A stretch of 61,124 nucleotides of DNA, from contig CAYPDX010000002.1 of NCBI GenBank assembly GCA_964409695.1, positions 1 to 61,124 on the forward strand. The letters are read 5' to 3'. Positions 35,647 through 44,501 of this stretch are shown here, piece after piece. Source of the stretch: JABDAD01 sp964409695. GTDB lineage: Bacteria; Pseudomonadota; Alphaproteobacteria; Rickettsiales; Rickettsiaceae. Under the pieces are notes generated by a model, which was not told where the DNA came from, did no database searches, and saw only the letters and a program-made list of their open reading frames with translations. Both the position numbers and the translations under genes were made by a program. The stretch's first letter is position 1; each line of letters begins with the position of its first letter.

Positions 35647-35931
35647 ATGAAATTAAAAAAGAATGATTTAATAGAACATGTTCATTCGTCGCTTTCTGGT
35701 GGCTTTGCAAAAGAAGATATAAAAATTGCTTGTGAGGAGATTTTTGCTTCTATGTCGGAGGCTCTTAAAGCTGGTGACAGGATTGAAACTAGGGGGTTTG
35801 GTAGTTTTTCGATAAGAAAAAGAATCGCCCCGACAGATCCTCGTGAAAATAAAGGACCGAGCCATAAAGGTACTGAGTGTAATTCAGTTTATTTTAGGAT
35901 GTCTAAGAATCTTAACGATCGGTTAAATTAA
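35647..35931 (+). CDS. ihfB: Integration host factor, beta-like subunit (HU/IHF family)
   Basis: The 94-residue protein has the HU/IHF fold: LKKNDLIEHVHSSL, then the beta-arm region RIETRGFGSFSIRKRIAPTDPR and a C-terminal YFRMSKNLNDRLN that matches the IHF-beta pattern of HFKPGKxLRDRxN. The intercalating Pro position is present in the arm. It bends DNA in the nucleoid. Its TAA stop overlaps the stop of the convergent hypothetical gene through a shared TTAA. Confidence 0.85.
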   Translation: MKLKKNDLIEHVHSSLSGGFAKEDIKIACEEIFASMSEALKAGDRIETRGFGSFSIRKRIAPTDPRENKGPSHKGTECNSVYFRMSKNLNDRLN

Positions 35932-36797
35932 TAGATAGAAAGTTGCCTCTCTAGAGCTTTCTTGTTATTTTTTTTGTCGTTAAGCAGTCGTTTAACTCTT
36001 GACTCACTGGGCAATATTTTAGTCTTTGTATTATCCGAAGCAACGGAAATCTCATTTTCTATTAGCTGAAGTTCGTTATTCATTTCTATAGTTTCTTTGT
36101 TAGATAGATTGAGTTTTTTGATAACTTGAGACTTTCTGAGGTTTAATTGTTGATCTTTCAGCGAAGCATTTACTTGAGAGATTTTGAGATTTTTATTAGC
36201 CATATTGGCAGTATCAATGAAATTAAGGGTCTTATTACTTAATTTAATGACTGAAGCCTTGTTTAAGGCATCATGCGGCGAATGTATAATTTTTAAGGCT
36301 TCTTGCTTCGTTATCAGATCTACAAACTCCTCTTTATGAGAATCTTTTAATTGTCGGAGTAAGGTAGGAGCCGTAGATTTATCTATTTTACCAATTGTGT
36401 CTACAGATTTACTCAAACTAGTATTATCAGCTGTTTTTTCTATATTTTGAAATAGTTGAAATTTCTCTGATATTTGTATATTTCTGACAATGATATATAC
36501 AATTATTCCTACAATCGTATTATTAGAAATTATATATGAAAATAACCCAGCGAGTATGGCAATAGCTTCTTTATTGGTGAATTCGAGATTACTGGTCGAT
36601 CTATCGAGCTTTGATTCATTCATAGCTTCAATATGAGGGTCATTCTTGTCCCTGAATTGAAGCCCCTTATTTATGGGATATGTAATCTTGTGACTATATG
36701 ATCTACTGTCAAAAGCAATGGGATTATCCTCAGTTTCTTGCCTATTCTTTTCTATTGTTTTTGTAGATTGTGTAGATAATTTTTTCTGTTTTGACAT
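35928..36797 (-). CDS. Hypothetical protein with a hydrophobic hairpin
   Basis: I do not recognise this 289-residue protein. It has a polar, Ser/Thr/Lys-rich N-terminus (1-75), a hydrophobic stretch at about 77-105 long enough for a tight membrane hairpin, and a helical charged C-terminal half that looks coiled-coil. There is no signal peptide. Start 36797 gives MSKQKK, like several other orphan genes in the window that begin MSK or MSD; a longer in-frame start exists at 36824. The layout with a central hydrophobic hairpin recalls inclusion-membrane or effector proteins of intracellular bacteria, which is only a guess. Confidence 0.55.
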   Translation of the reverse strand: MSKQKKLSTQSTKTIEKNRQETEDNPIAFDSRSYSHKITYPINKGLQFRDKNDPHIEAMNESKLDRSTSNLEFTNKEAIAILAGLFSYIISNNTIVGIIVYIIVRNIQISEKFQLFQNIEKTADNTSLSKSVDTIGKIDKSTAPTLLRQLKDSHKEEFVDLITKQEALKIIHSPHDALNKASVIKLSNKTLNFIDTANMANKNLKISQVNASLKDQQLNLRKSQVIKKLNLSNKETIEMNNELQLIENEISVASDNTKTKILPSESRVKRLLNDKKNNKKALERQLSIY

Positions 36798-37137
36798 GTT
36801 ACAATGTTTCAATTTTAAGATCATTGTAACAAAATAACATTTTGAACACTATCTTTTGAAGAAAAAATTGTCTCACATGGTGAACGAATATTTTATTATA
36901 CTAGCTGGACGAGAACTTTGATTGCATTTTGTCATTCCGTCAAAAAAGACTCGTAATCCTGCGTTTGATAGGGGATCAAGGCTTCTTTCTTAACAAGTAC
37001 ATAATTCTTAGTTTTAAAAGAAAAAAGAATGGACTCCGCGTTGTTAGCTGGGTAACGGCGTTTTAGGAGAAAACTGTAACTATAAAGGTTTTTTTGCAAT
37101 AAAGTGTGATATTTTATGTATTATATAATACCAATTT
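36798..37137. other. 340-base spacer, no gene identified
   Basis: The spacer between the hypothetical gene and cvpA has no open frame that looks coding. The part at about 36925-37000 (TTGTCATTCCGTCAAAAAAG and following) resembles the start of rickettsial dispersed repeats but no partner arm is clear. It should contain the promoter of the hypothetical gene on the minus strand. Confidence 0.4.
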
Positions 37138-37824
37138 CTATTTTTGTTCTGTTACTTTACTGATAAGAGATTTTTGTACTTCCTCCATTATGGCATCGTG
37201 TTTTTGAGAGGAGGCATTACTAGTTTCGGTTTCGTGTTTATCTTTTTCAAGCTGTACTGATGGTAGATTGATATTTTTAAGAGAATTTTCAATAAAACTT
37301 CCTTCAAAAAATTTATCAGAAATTTGATATGAAGATTGCATTATTGAATATAGAGAGGCATTTTTTATCCATTTAGGATATTCTTTCTCATTAATATTAT
37401 GAACAACTTGCCATAGATTTTTAGCTCCAATATAACTACTAGAACTTATTACGGCTAGAGTAAGAAATATAAAAAATGTTATTACATATCCTGTTAGCGC
37501 TCCAACCCATACTCCTAAGACTCTATCTATTAAGCCTCCAGTGTATTTTTGAATAATTTCTTTAAGACTTTTTGCAAGCCAATTTGATGCAAAGGAAGAA
37601 AGTATGTAGGATACAACGATACTAGCTATTTGAATAATCAAAGAATTAGTAGTATATTCTTTGACAATTTCTTCAGCAAGTGGTGTAAGTATTATAGTAA
37701 GAAGTAGTGTAAGAAATAAAGTTCCGATATGCAATAACGATATTACCATACCTCTGTAAAGACCTAAAAAAATAGCTCCACTAAAAATTGAGAGCATAAT
37801 AATGTCGAAGAGATTTATATGCAT
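37138..37824 (-). CDS. cvpA: CvpA family membrane protein
   Basis: The 228-residue protein has four hydrophobic segments (about 8-25, 28-48, 62-80 and 103-128) and the family patterns FDIIMLSIFSGAIFLGLYRG and LIDRVLGVWVGALTGYVI. CvpA is required for colicin V production in E. coli and bile resistance elsewhere; its molecular role is unknown. The C-terminal 60 residues are charged. It starts two bases after the preceding cyclo-ligase gene ends. Confidence 0.85.
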   Translation of the reverse strand: MHINLFDIIMLSIFSGAIFLGLYRGMVISLLHIGTLFLTLLLTIILTPLAEEIVKEYTTNSLIIQIASIVVSYILSSFASNWLAKSLKEIIQKYTGGLIDRVLGVWVGALTGYVITFFIFLTLAVISSSSYIGAKNLWQVVHNINEKEYPKWIKNASLYSIMQSSYQISDKFFEGSFIENSLKNINLPSVQLEKDKHETETSNASSQKHDAIMEEVQKSLISKVTEQK

Positions 37825-37826
37825 AT

Positions 37827-38399
37827 CTATATAATTTTTGATTCTGTGATTATTACATCCATATTTTGGTCATGTGCTTCAGTAGGTATCTCGTTTACTA
37901 ATTGCAAATCAAAGCATATTCCTATTTTAATAGGTTTGTAATTTGTTTTTTTGGACTTTGCAATAAATTTATCGAAATGACCTCTACCATAACCAATTCT
38001 GTTGCGCGATTTATCGTACAACACACCTGGAATTATTATTACTTCGGGATAACAAATTTCAGCATTCTTATCAGGCTCTTTGAAACTTAATCTAGACGCG
38101 GCAAGGTCTTCTATAGAAGAAACTTTGGCATATTCTATTCTGTAATCTTGTTTACATAGGAGTAGCCGTGGAAAAGCTAGACCAAAATTGGTCTTTTTGT
38201 AAAATTCTGTTAGGTCAAGTTCGCCTTTTATAGGCGAGTAACATCCTATTGTAATTGATTTTTCTTGTCCGATAAATTGTTTAGACAAGAATTTCTCTAA
38301 ATTCTTGCATGCATCTTGGCAAGCTACGTTAAAATCTTGTGTTTTGCTGAATAAAAGTCGTTTAGAAATAGCATCTTGTCTTAATGTTTCCTTTTTCAT
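37827..38399 (-). CDS. 5-formyltetrahydrofolate cyclo-ligase
   Basis: The 190-residue protein matches the MTHFS/YgfA family, which converts 5-formyl-THF to 5,10-methenyl-THF with ATP. Signatures are a basic N-terminus (KKETLRQDAISKRLLF), YSPIKGELDL, a FPRLL segment and the C-terminal GVLYDKSRNRIGYGRGHFDKF with the conserved GYGRGxYD-type nucleotide-binding loop. It is followed at two bases by cvpA. Confidence 0.92.
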   Translation of the reverse strand: MKKETLRQDAISKRLLFSKTQDFNVACQDACKNLEKFLSKQFIGQEKSITIGCYSPIKGELDLTEFYKKTNFGLAFPRLLLCKQDYRIEYAKVSSIEDLAASRLSFKEPDKNAEICYPEVIIIPGVLYDKSRNRIGYGRGHFDKFIAKSKKTNYKPIKIGICFDLQLVNEIPTEAHDQNMDVIITESKII

Positions 38400-38538
38400 T
38401 GCATCATATGCTTTAAGTTAATATCTATCATACACAAATATAATAAAATATAAAAATATAGATCAAGAATTTGAATGAAAAAAAATATTAGTGATATATA
38501 ATACCAGCTGTCCAATATATTATAGAGAACTCCTAGCA

Positions 38539-39390
38539 ATGAAAAAAATATTCGTAATATTTATATTTCTAATTTTGTCAGCTAAAGCATATGCGGAAGT
38601 AAATATATCAAAGAAGGTAGCAATGAATTCAAAACGAGCTTTGTTGACAGAAGTTAGGGGTGGCGATTATGTCCACGCTGGAGACGTAGAAGCGATAGAT
38701 TTCGTGATGAAAAAAATATTAAAGATTAATAGCTTGAAGTCAGGGGATGTTTTAGATGTCGGGTCTGGCTACGGCGGAACTGCTAATTATTTGTATAAGA
38801 AAGGATTTAAGAAAATATGGGGCGTTGATATAGACAAAGATTCTGTAGACTATGCGAATGAAAATTATAATCATATAAAATTTATGCATCTTGATGCGCT
38901 AGATATAACCAAAAATTTTAGGAAAAACTTCTTTTCTTTTATATATATGTTTAATTCAATCTACGCTATTGAAGATAAAGAATTATTATTAAAAAATCTT
39001 GCGTCAGTTTCAAAACAAGGAGCGATTCTAGCCATATTTGATTATTCAAGAATTCAAGGTCTGCAGGAGAGTTTAGATAAGAAGCATAAGAAGAAAAAAG
39101 GGCCAATGAAGGATCTTGCTTCAAAAGATATGAATCCAATAGAGATAGACTCTTTCTATAAAGCTTTAGGAAAAGCTAAGTGGAGACTTGTTGATTCAAT
39201 AGATATTACAGCAGAATATATTAAATGGTACGAAGATTTTCTTGCTAAAATTAAAGATAAAAGGTTAAAACTTCAGAAAAAATATACTGCCCATGATATA
39301 GATGCAGTTGAAAATCTATTCAGCAAGATGATCTATAAACTTAAAAATGCTGAGCTTGGTGGCAGGCTCATCGTTGCAGAGAAAATGTGA
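38539..39390 (+). CDS. SAM-dependent methyltransferase with an N-terminal signal peptide
   Basis: The mature part is a class I methyltransferase: motif I is VLDVGSGYGGTANYL, followed by the acidic end of strand 2 in IWGVDIDKDSVDYA and a motif II-III region FMHLDALDIT, SFIYMFNSIY. The N-terminus MKKIFVIFIFLILSAKAYA|E is a clear Sec signal peptide with an AYA cleavage site. ATG 38539 was chosen because it begins the signal; an upstream in-frame start at 38491 adds unlikely residues. Since S-adenosylmethionine is not expected in the periplasm, an enzyme with this signal may be exported onward to the host. The substrate is unknown; distant resemblance is to phosphoethanolamine or sterol methyltransferases. 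Confidence 0.75.
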   Translation: MKKIFVIFIFLILSAKAYAEVNISKKVAMNSKRALLTEVRGGDYVHAGDVEAIDFVMKKILKINSLKSGDVLDVGSGYGGTANYLYKKGFKKIWGVDIDKDSVDYANENYNHIKFMHLDALDITKNFRKNFFSFIYMFNSIYAIEDKELLLKNLASVSKQGAILAIFDYSRIQGLQESLDKKHKKKKGPMKDLASKDMNPIEIDSFYKALGKAKWRLVDSIDITAEYIKWYEDFLAKIKDKRLKLQKKYTAHDIDAVENLFSKMIYKLKNAELGGRLIVAEKM

Positions 39391-39399
39391 TATCATTCT

Positions 39400-39490
39400 C
39401 ATTTTTAAATGACCCAAATGGTTTTTGCTGGTCTCGGTTGTGCTCTCGTATGAAGTATCACATTACCGGACAAAAAAACTTTTGTAATAG
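39400..39490. repeat. Dispersed palindromic repeat, copy 3
   Basis: The first 58 bases match the copy at 43054 with few changes (CATTTTTAAATGA then CCAAATG, GCTGGTCTC, GTTGTGCTC and TATGAAGTAT). After the centre it diverges and continues like the copy at 59308 (ATCACA then ACC and an A-run). It lies between the methyltransferase gene and cca. Confidence 0.75.
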
Positions 39491-39581
39491 CAGGATTATC
39501 CAAAGGCATCGTTACCACGCACTTGACACTCAAGACAGTATCAAAGTCGCTCTCTTTCCGCTCTTCTTACTACTTCCACCG

Positions 39582-40805
39582 TTAAAACTTCGCCTTTATA
39601 AGCTCTTCAATGCCTGCAGAAAATCCGCTCTCTATCCATTTTTTTTCAAGGAATTTTATTCGCACTCCAAGTGCCAAACCTTCAAAACCGTTCAAAATTA
39701 ATTCCTCTGTTTTTACAGGCATTTTTGGTGCTTCTTTTTCAGTAGCAATAATATTAGTTTCAAGTTCTTCTAGATTGTTTTTGTTATATAGATATGCTAT
39801 TATAAGATTCATCCTAATTTTCTCATAATTGTAATACCAAAATTTGCATATTTCTAAAACTATCTCTTTCTTTTCTTCGATCTTAGAAATTTCTTTTATA
39901 AAATTACAGAGGATGGAGTTAGTTTTAATTTCATTATTACTAAATTTGAGTTCCTTTAGGCATTTTTCTGTCTCTTTTGTTTGATTTTGATAAGTGAGAA
40001 CAGATAGTCTTATAGTTTTAATATCAAAATCCAGATGTAAAAGCTCTATAAGCTTACTCTCAAAAACTATCATTCTATTAGAATCTATAGTTATATCTTT
40101 GAAAACAACATGCAATAATTTGCATTTTACCATCTCAGATAAAATATTAGAGATATTTTTTTTGCACATTAGTAATTTAGTGAATTCTTGATGAATTCTT
40201 TCTTTCGAAATTTTTTCTAATAAATGAATATGAGATTTGCATGCATCTAAACCATCCTTGTCTAATTTTAATGTATAATAGGCAGAGAATCTAAAAAACC
40301 TCATTATTCTAAGGTGATCTTCTATAATTCTGTCGCTAGGAATTCCAATAAATCTCACAATAGAATTTTTTAGATCATCTAACCCATTAAAATAGTCATA
40401 GAGTTTTTCGCTAAACGGGTCGTAGCTAAGCGCATTTATAGTAAAATCCCTGCGAGATGCATCGATTTTATAATCATTTGTATATTCAACGATAGCGTGT
40501 CTACCATCAGTGCTTACATCTTTCCTAAGTGTAGTTATTTGAAAATTTTGTTTTCCAGAAAGAATTGTGACAGTTCCAAAGTCAATACCTGTAGGTATAA
40601 CAGTGAAACCAGCCTGTTTAAAAATTCTTGTAACTTCCAAAGGTAGTAAAGTTGTAGCAAGATCAATATCAGAATAATTTTTAGAAAGTAAATTGTCGCG
40701 TACCGCGCCCCCTATAATACGTATATCAGCATTATTTCTGCTGAATATTGTTAGAATCTTGTCTAATTCTATGGAGTTAAAGTTTAGCTTTTGTTTCATA
40801 GACAT
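39582..40805 (-). CDS. cca: tRNA nucleotidyltransferase (CCA-adding) / poly(A) polymerase family
   Basis: The 407-residue class II nucleotidyltransferase has RIIGGAVRDNLLSKNYSDIDLA with the catalytic Asp pair, the TTLRKDVSTDGRHA loop, RRDFTINAL and EDHLRIMRFFRFSA. No HD domain is seen. Class II members either add CCA or A tails; CCA addition is the likely job. The nearby tRNA-Thr encodes its own CCA, so repair is one use. Confidence 0.95.
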   Translation of the reverse strand: MSMKQKLNFNSIELDKILTIFSRNNADIRIIGGAVRDNLLSKNYSDIDLATTLLPLEVTRIFKQAGFTVIPTGIDFGTVTILSGKQNFQITTLRKDVSTDGRHAIVEYTNDYKIDASRRDFTINALSYDPFSEKLYDYFNGLDDLKNSIVRFIGIPSDRIIEDHLRIMRFFRFSAYYTLKLDKDGLDACKSHIHLLEKISKERIHQEFTKLLMCKKNISNILSEMVKCKLLHVVFKDITIDSNRMIVFESKLIELLHLDFDIKTIRLSVLTYQNQTKETEKCLKELKFSNNEIKTNSILCNFIKEISKIEEKKEIVLEICKFWYYNYEKIRMNLIIAYLYNKNNLEELETNIIATEKEAPKMPVKTEELILNGFEGLALGVRIKFLEKKWIESGFSAGIEELIKAKF

Positions 40806-40841
40806 ATTTTTATCATCTTATATGAATTAGGCAAGATATTA

Positions 40842-42764
40842 TCACCTTTTTCTTTTGGGTTTTGCAAAAAATGATGCGGCGATAGATGGGGTAGATACTG
40901 GCTGTTTTGTAGTTATAGAAGAGCTTGCTTTCGAAACTAATTGCGTAGAGGTACTTAAATCTTTTGTTATTAATTTAGCAAGTTGAGAAGTAAATAATGT
41001 TTTTCCTTCGTCCCTTGGAACAGAAGTTTTCTCAAATAAAAGCTCTGATGCTCTTTCTATCGTTATATGTTCTTTTATAAGTTTATCAAAGATAACATCT
41101 TTCACTAATTTTTTCGTGTGATTAACCACGTCTAGAGGAGGCGTATGTTTTGAACAAATTTCTACTGCTACTCCAAGTGCGAGCTCCAAAGTCTTTTCAA
41201 TCGGCATTTGAAAATGATCGGCATATTTTACTAATAAATCAGAAGCCTGTTCCATTGATTTCTCTTCTGATTCATAATGTCTATTTAGAATTGTTGCTGC
41301 AATTAATATAATAGCTTCTTGATTGTTAAATGTATTACCTGTAGGTATATCTTTATTCAGGATCTTACTTGCTAAAAAGGTAGATGTTAATTTATTGCTA
41401 TATTCATGCGTTTGATCAAACTTTAAAATGGTATCCATTCGTTTTTGCTCTATAATTTTTTGTAAGTCTGATGAATTCAAGCCTGTTATCTCAGATATTG
41501 CATCAACTAGCCCATTTGTTAATTTAGGATTATTGTTGGCGACAAAGTCAGCGCATTTTTCAATATTATCTAAATCCTCGTTAGGAGTAGCTTTGATTTT
41601 AATATTACAATATTCTTTTAAATGATCATAATCCTCTGGGATATCTAGTTTTACATTCTCTGGAACAACGAAATCTATGTCGATTCCTTTCGTTGTAGTA
41701 ATTAAGGTAGTTGGCACTTCGCATGATGCAAGCCCTAATTTTAGAGAGTCGCCAACCAGGCCAGAGATATCTGATTTTACAGTGTCTAGTATTAAGCTTT
41801 GATTAGAAATATGTAGATTTTCAAATGGTTGAAGAAACGAGGACATACAAATTTGCAATATAACCTTCTGTTCTGCTCCTGTAGTAATGGGATTTGTAAT
41901 ATCTACAAGAAAAGAACGTTCGCTTTTGGTTGTACGTTTTCCATCAATTATGGTTTCATATTTAATGGGAGGAGCTGAAAATTTTGAATCAAAGCAACTA
42001 TGCATCTTCCAGCTCTGCCCTGTACCCAGTGTGCCGGCTTGGTCAGTGCTACGCATAATATATTCAATTTGTTCTCCTGTAAGATTTAAACCATGTTTTT
42101 CGTTTTTTTGTTGTAAAGCTTCTCTGAAATGCTCAAAAGATGAATCATCACTTTCTCTTATAGTGAAGGTACGGCCGTCCTTTCTAAACGAAATAGTTAC
42201 TCTATTATAATCTTCTATTTGTCGCTGTTTAATACCATAATATTCCACACTTTCATTCAAAGTATGTAGCAACTCATCGTCTGTGTGACCTTCTACAATC
42301 GATAAAGCTACTTTAGCAGCAATAGCGCTTACATTTCGATTCTCTGTCGTAAGATCTGAATGTTCTTTTAAAAATCTGATTGCCGCTTGCGGTATAGGTA
42401 TCTTTTTGTAACTATCGTCTATAACAGCTTGTGGTTTATTTGCTTTGATACTTTGTATTAAAGAGCCATAAAAATCCAACCTTTCTTGTACGCTTAAAGC
42501 AACTTTCGGCTCAGAATTAAGTCTATTATAAAAGGCTTTTAGTTCAGGGTGAACTGATTGTTCTACTGTGTAAGCGCTTTCAAGAAGACGATGTAAAGCT
42601 TCTTTTTCCTTTATATTTTCTGGTAACGGAGAATCAATGTTTTGAGAAGATTCAGTGGATGCCCTTGATCTTGGCTTTTCTAGAGATGATAGCTCTAAAG
42701 GTAGTGTTGGGTTAATTGCAACACGCCTAACGGCGTTATAATCAATAGCATATGTTTTAGACAT
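40842..42764 (-). CDS. Large orphan protein, candidate effector
   Basis: I do not recognise this protein of about 640 residues. It has no signal peptide or clear membrane segment. The N-terminal 60 residues are Ser/Pro-rich; residues about 60-270 look helical; residues 270-390 contain a beta-rich part with TLGTGQSWKMHSCFDSKF and SFLVDITNPITTGAEQKV; the rest is helical, ending in a Ser/Thr-rich stretch and a basic KPKRKR. The terminal basic patch could be a nuclear localisation or secretion signal, which is a guess. Start 42764 gives MSKTYAID; another in-frame start lies 27 bases upstream. It is monocistronic. Confidence 0.6.
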   Translation of the reverse strand: MSKTYAIDYNAVRRVAINPTLPLELSSLEKPRSRASTESSQNIDSPLPENIKEKEALHRLLESAYTVEQSVHPELKAFYNRLNSEPKVALSVQERLDFYGSLIQSIKANKPQAVIDDSYKKIPIPQAAIRFLKEHSDLTTENRNVSAIAAKVALSIVEGHTDDELLHTLNESVEYYGIKQRQIEDYNRVTISFRKDGRTFTIRESDDSSFEHFREALQQKNEKHGLNLTGEQIEYIMRSTDQAGTLGTGQSWKMHSCFDSKFSAPPIKYETIIDGKRTTKSERSFLVDITNPITTGAEQKVILQICMSSFLQPFENLHISNQSLILDTVKSDISGLVGDSLKLGLASCEVPTTLITTTKGIDIDFVVPENVKLDIPEDYDHLKEYCNIKIKATPNEDLDNIEKCADFVANNNPKLTNGLVDAISEITGLNSSDLQKIIEQKRMDTILKFDQTHEYSNKLTSTFLASKILNKDIPTGNTFNNQEAIILIAATILNRHYESEEKSMEQASDLLVKYADHFQMPIEKTLELALGVAVEICSKHTPPLDVVNHTKKLVKDVIFDKLIKEHITIERASELLFEKTSVPRDEGKTLFTSQLAKLITKDLSTSTQLVSKASSSITTKQPVSTPSIAASFFAKPKRKR

Positions 42765-42897
42765 AGAATCATTTTTTAATATTTGATGCATATTCTATAA
42801 GAAAATACTATCTCTACAAACATATAAGATCAGCGACTATATCTATATTTTTGGAAGGTTGCATATTAGTCTGCGCTGAAAATACTATTTAAGGCAA

Positions 42898-42955
42898 AAT
42901 TGTTACCTATGTCTTCGGAATAAATTGTTACTTATCTGTCCAGTATGGACCTTAT
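42898..42955. mobile_element. Possible IS-end remnant with direct repeats
   Basis: TGTTACCTATGT at 42901 and TGTTACTTATCT at 42926 are direct repeats 25 bases apart, separated by TCTTCGGAATAAAT. Paired repeats of this type occur at the ends of some integrase-type insertion sequences. No transposase lies next to them, so this would be a leftover end. Confidence 0.35.
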
Positions 42956-42960
42956 AAATC

Positions 42961-43036
42961 TGGTGCCGGAAAGAGGATTCGAACCCCCGACCCACACATT
43001 ACGAATGTGTTGCTCTACCAGCTGAGCTACACCGGC
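42961..43036 (-). tRNA. tRNA-Thr (anticodon CGU), CCA encoded
   Basis: The 76-base minus-strand gene folds into a full cloverleaf: D stem GCTC/GAGC, anticodon stem ACACA/TGTGT with loop TTCGTAA (anticodon CGU, reading ACG), T loop TTCGAAT and an encoded 3' CCA. G1-C72, C2-G71, G35 and U36 agree with threonine identity. The acceptor stem has a U6-U67 mismatch and a G7-U66 wobble, and the T stem has two G-U pairs, so it is less stable than usual. Confidence 0.95.
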
Positions 43037-43053
43037 ACATTAATACAATTCCC

Positions 43054-43159
43054 CATTTTTAAATGATCCAAATGATTTTCGCTGGTCTCAGTTGTGCTCG
43101 CGTATGAAGTATACGCTGCTCCTCCTCGCCCTAAAAATCATTTGTCTAATTTAATCTAG
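43054..43159. repeat. Dispersed palindromic repeat, copy 4
   Basis: Inner arms CAAATGATTTT (43069-43079) and AAAATCATTTG (43134-43144) are perfect inverted repeats. The central hairpin CGTAT (43101-43105) and ATACG (43111-43115) has a five-base loop. It lies between the tRNA-Thr and tyrS, and its left half matches 39400 and 44901 over some 40-60 bases. Confidence 0.85.
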
Positions 43160-43172
43160 GAAATTATATTAT

Positions 43173-43203
43173 ACCAAGTTCCAGATTAATATCGGAGCTT
43201 GGT
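43173..43203 (-). terminator. Hairpin just after tyrS
   Basis: A 10-bp stem with one G-U pair (43173-43182 with 43194-43203) and an 11-base AT-rich loop starts two bases after the tyrS stop on the minus strand and is followed by an AT-rich tract. It is the probable end of the tyrS transcript. Confidence 0.6.
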
Positions 43204-43204
43204 G

Positions 43205-44403
43205 TTACACTATCTTTATGAGAACATGTCTCTTTTTTCCTGCAGATAATTTAATATACATATTTTCAAGTAAATTGGAAGAATTGACCATCATATTTTC
43301 ATCTTCAATTTTTTGATCGTTAATTTTAGCTCCGCATCCTCTTATCAATTTTTTTGCTTCTGATTTTGAATCTGTAAGTTCAGCTCTGCAAAGTAAATCA
43401 ACGACCTGTATACTAGCTTCTAATTCTTCTGAGTATATCTCAATTGTTGGAAGATTTTTATCAATACCACCTTCCTCAAAAACTTTTCTAGCAGTTTCCA
43501 TAGCTTCCATGGCAGTATCTTTACCGTGGCATAGACTTGTTACAATATAGGCAAGTTTCTTCTTAGCTTCGTTAACATCTTTTTTAGCTAATAGATCAAA
43601 TTCATTTTGCTCTTCCTTTGAAAATTCAGCATAAAGTTTCGAGAATTTTATTACATCAGCATCTTCTGTATTTCTCCAATATTGGAAATAATCATATGGG
43701 CTTAGCGCATCAGAATTTATCCATATTGCTCCATTTACCGATTTGCCCATTTTAGCGCCTGAAGAAGTTGTAAGTAACGGAGTAGTAAGGCCAAATGCTT
43801 GTTTTGAGAGTTTACGGCGTATTAGATCAGTACCCATTACTATATTACCCCATTGGTCACTACCGCNNNNNNNNNNGCTTGTAGGAGCATATAGTTGAAC
43901 TCAAGAAAAGTAAGCGGTTGATCTCTTTCTATTCTAAGTTTTACAGAATCCATTGTAAGCATTCTATTAACAGAAAATTCTCTTCCGTAACTACTTAAAA
44001 ATTCAATATAGCCAAGCTTATCGAGCCACTCAGAATTATTTACTATTTTAGCGTCAGTGGGCCCATCGCCAAATTTTATGAATTTTGAAAGGCTTTGCTT
44101 AATCCCTTCGATGTTTTTTGCAATAGCCTCATCAGAAAGCATTTTTCTTGATTCATCTTTACCAGAAGGATCGCCAATTCTTGTGGTTGCCCCACCAACT
44201 ATAACTATGGGTCTATGGCCATGTTTTTGTAGTAATCTTAGAATCATGATTTGCATCAAATTGCCAACATGAAGAGATTCGGCTGTGCAATCAAACCCAA
44301 CGTAAAAACTTATAGATTTTTTGGATGTTAAAGCTTTTAATTCATCAATATCAGTACATTGAAAAAAATAACCTCTTTCAATGAATTCATTTATAAAAGA
44401 CAT
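43205..44403 (-). CDS. tyrS: Tyrosyl-tRNA synthetase (internal assembly gap)
   Basis: The class I synthetase charges tRNA-Tyr. The N-terminal half has FYVGFDCTAESLHVGNLMQ (the HIGH-type motif is HVGN) and FLEFNYMLLQ; the part after the gap begins GSDQWGNIVMGTDLIRR and has the KMSKS-type loop KMGKS, then a C-terminal S4-like RNA-binding domain. Ten N at 43867-43876 separate MLLQA from GSDQWGN. In E. coli TyrS about 17 more residues lie between these points, so about 51 bases are probably missing from the assembly. The start at 44403 gives MSFINEFIERGYF. The gene is likely intact in the organism. Confidence 0.94.
43867..43876. other. Run of 10 N hiding about 50 bases of tyrS
   Basis: The flanks share only GC, so no overlap explains the gap. 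Comparison with the family predicts roughly 17 missing codons between MLLQA and GSDQWGN. Confidence 0.75.
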
Positions 44404-44501
44404 ATAAACACTCAAAAAATAATAAAACAGACCGGGATAATAATATTATAGTGAATTTATGTCTATATAAACTATAATTTTTTTCATCAAAAGAGGCAAT
44501 G

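Noticed and set aside
36925..37040. Repeat-like segment before cvpA as a palindromic element
   Set aside because: The start resembles a rickettsial repeat, but I could not find a matching second arm.
39387..39701. Open frame of 104 codons after the methyltransferase gene
   Set aside because: It starts in a dispersed palindromic repeat and then runs antisense into the end of cca. The composition is not protein-like.
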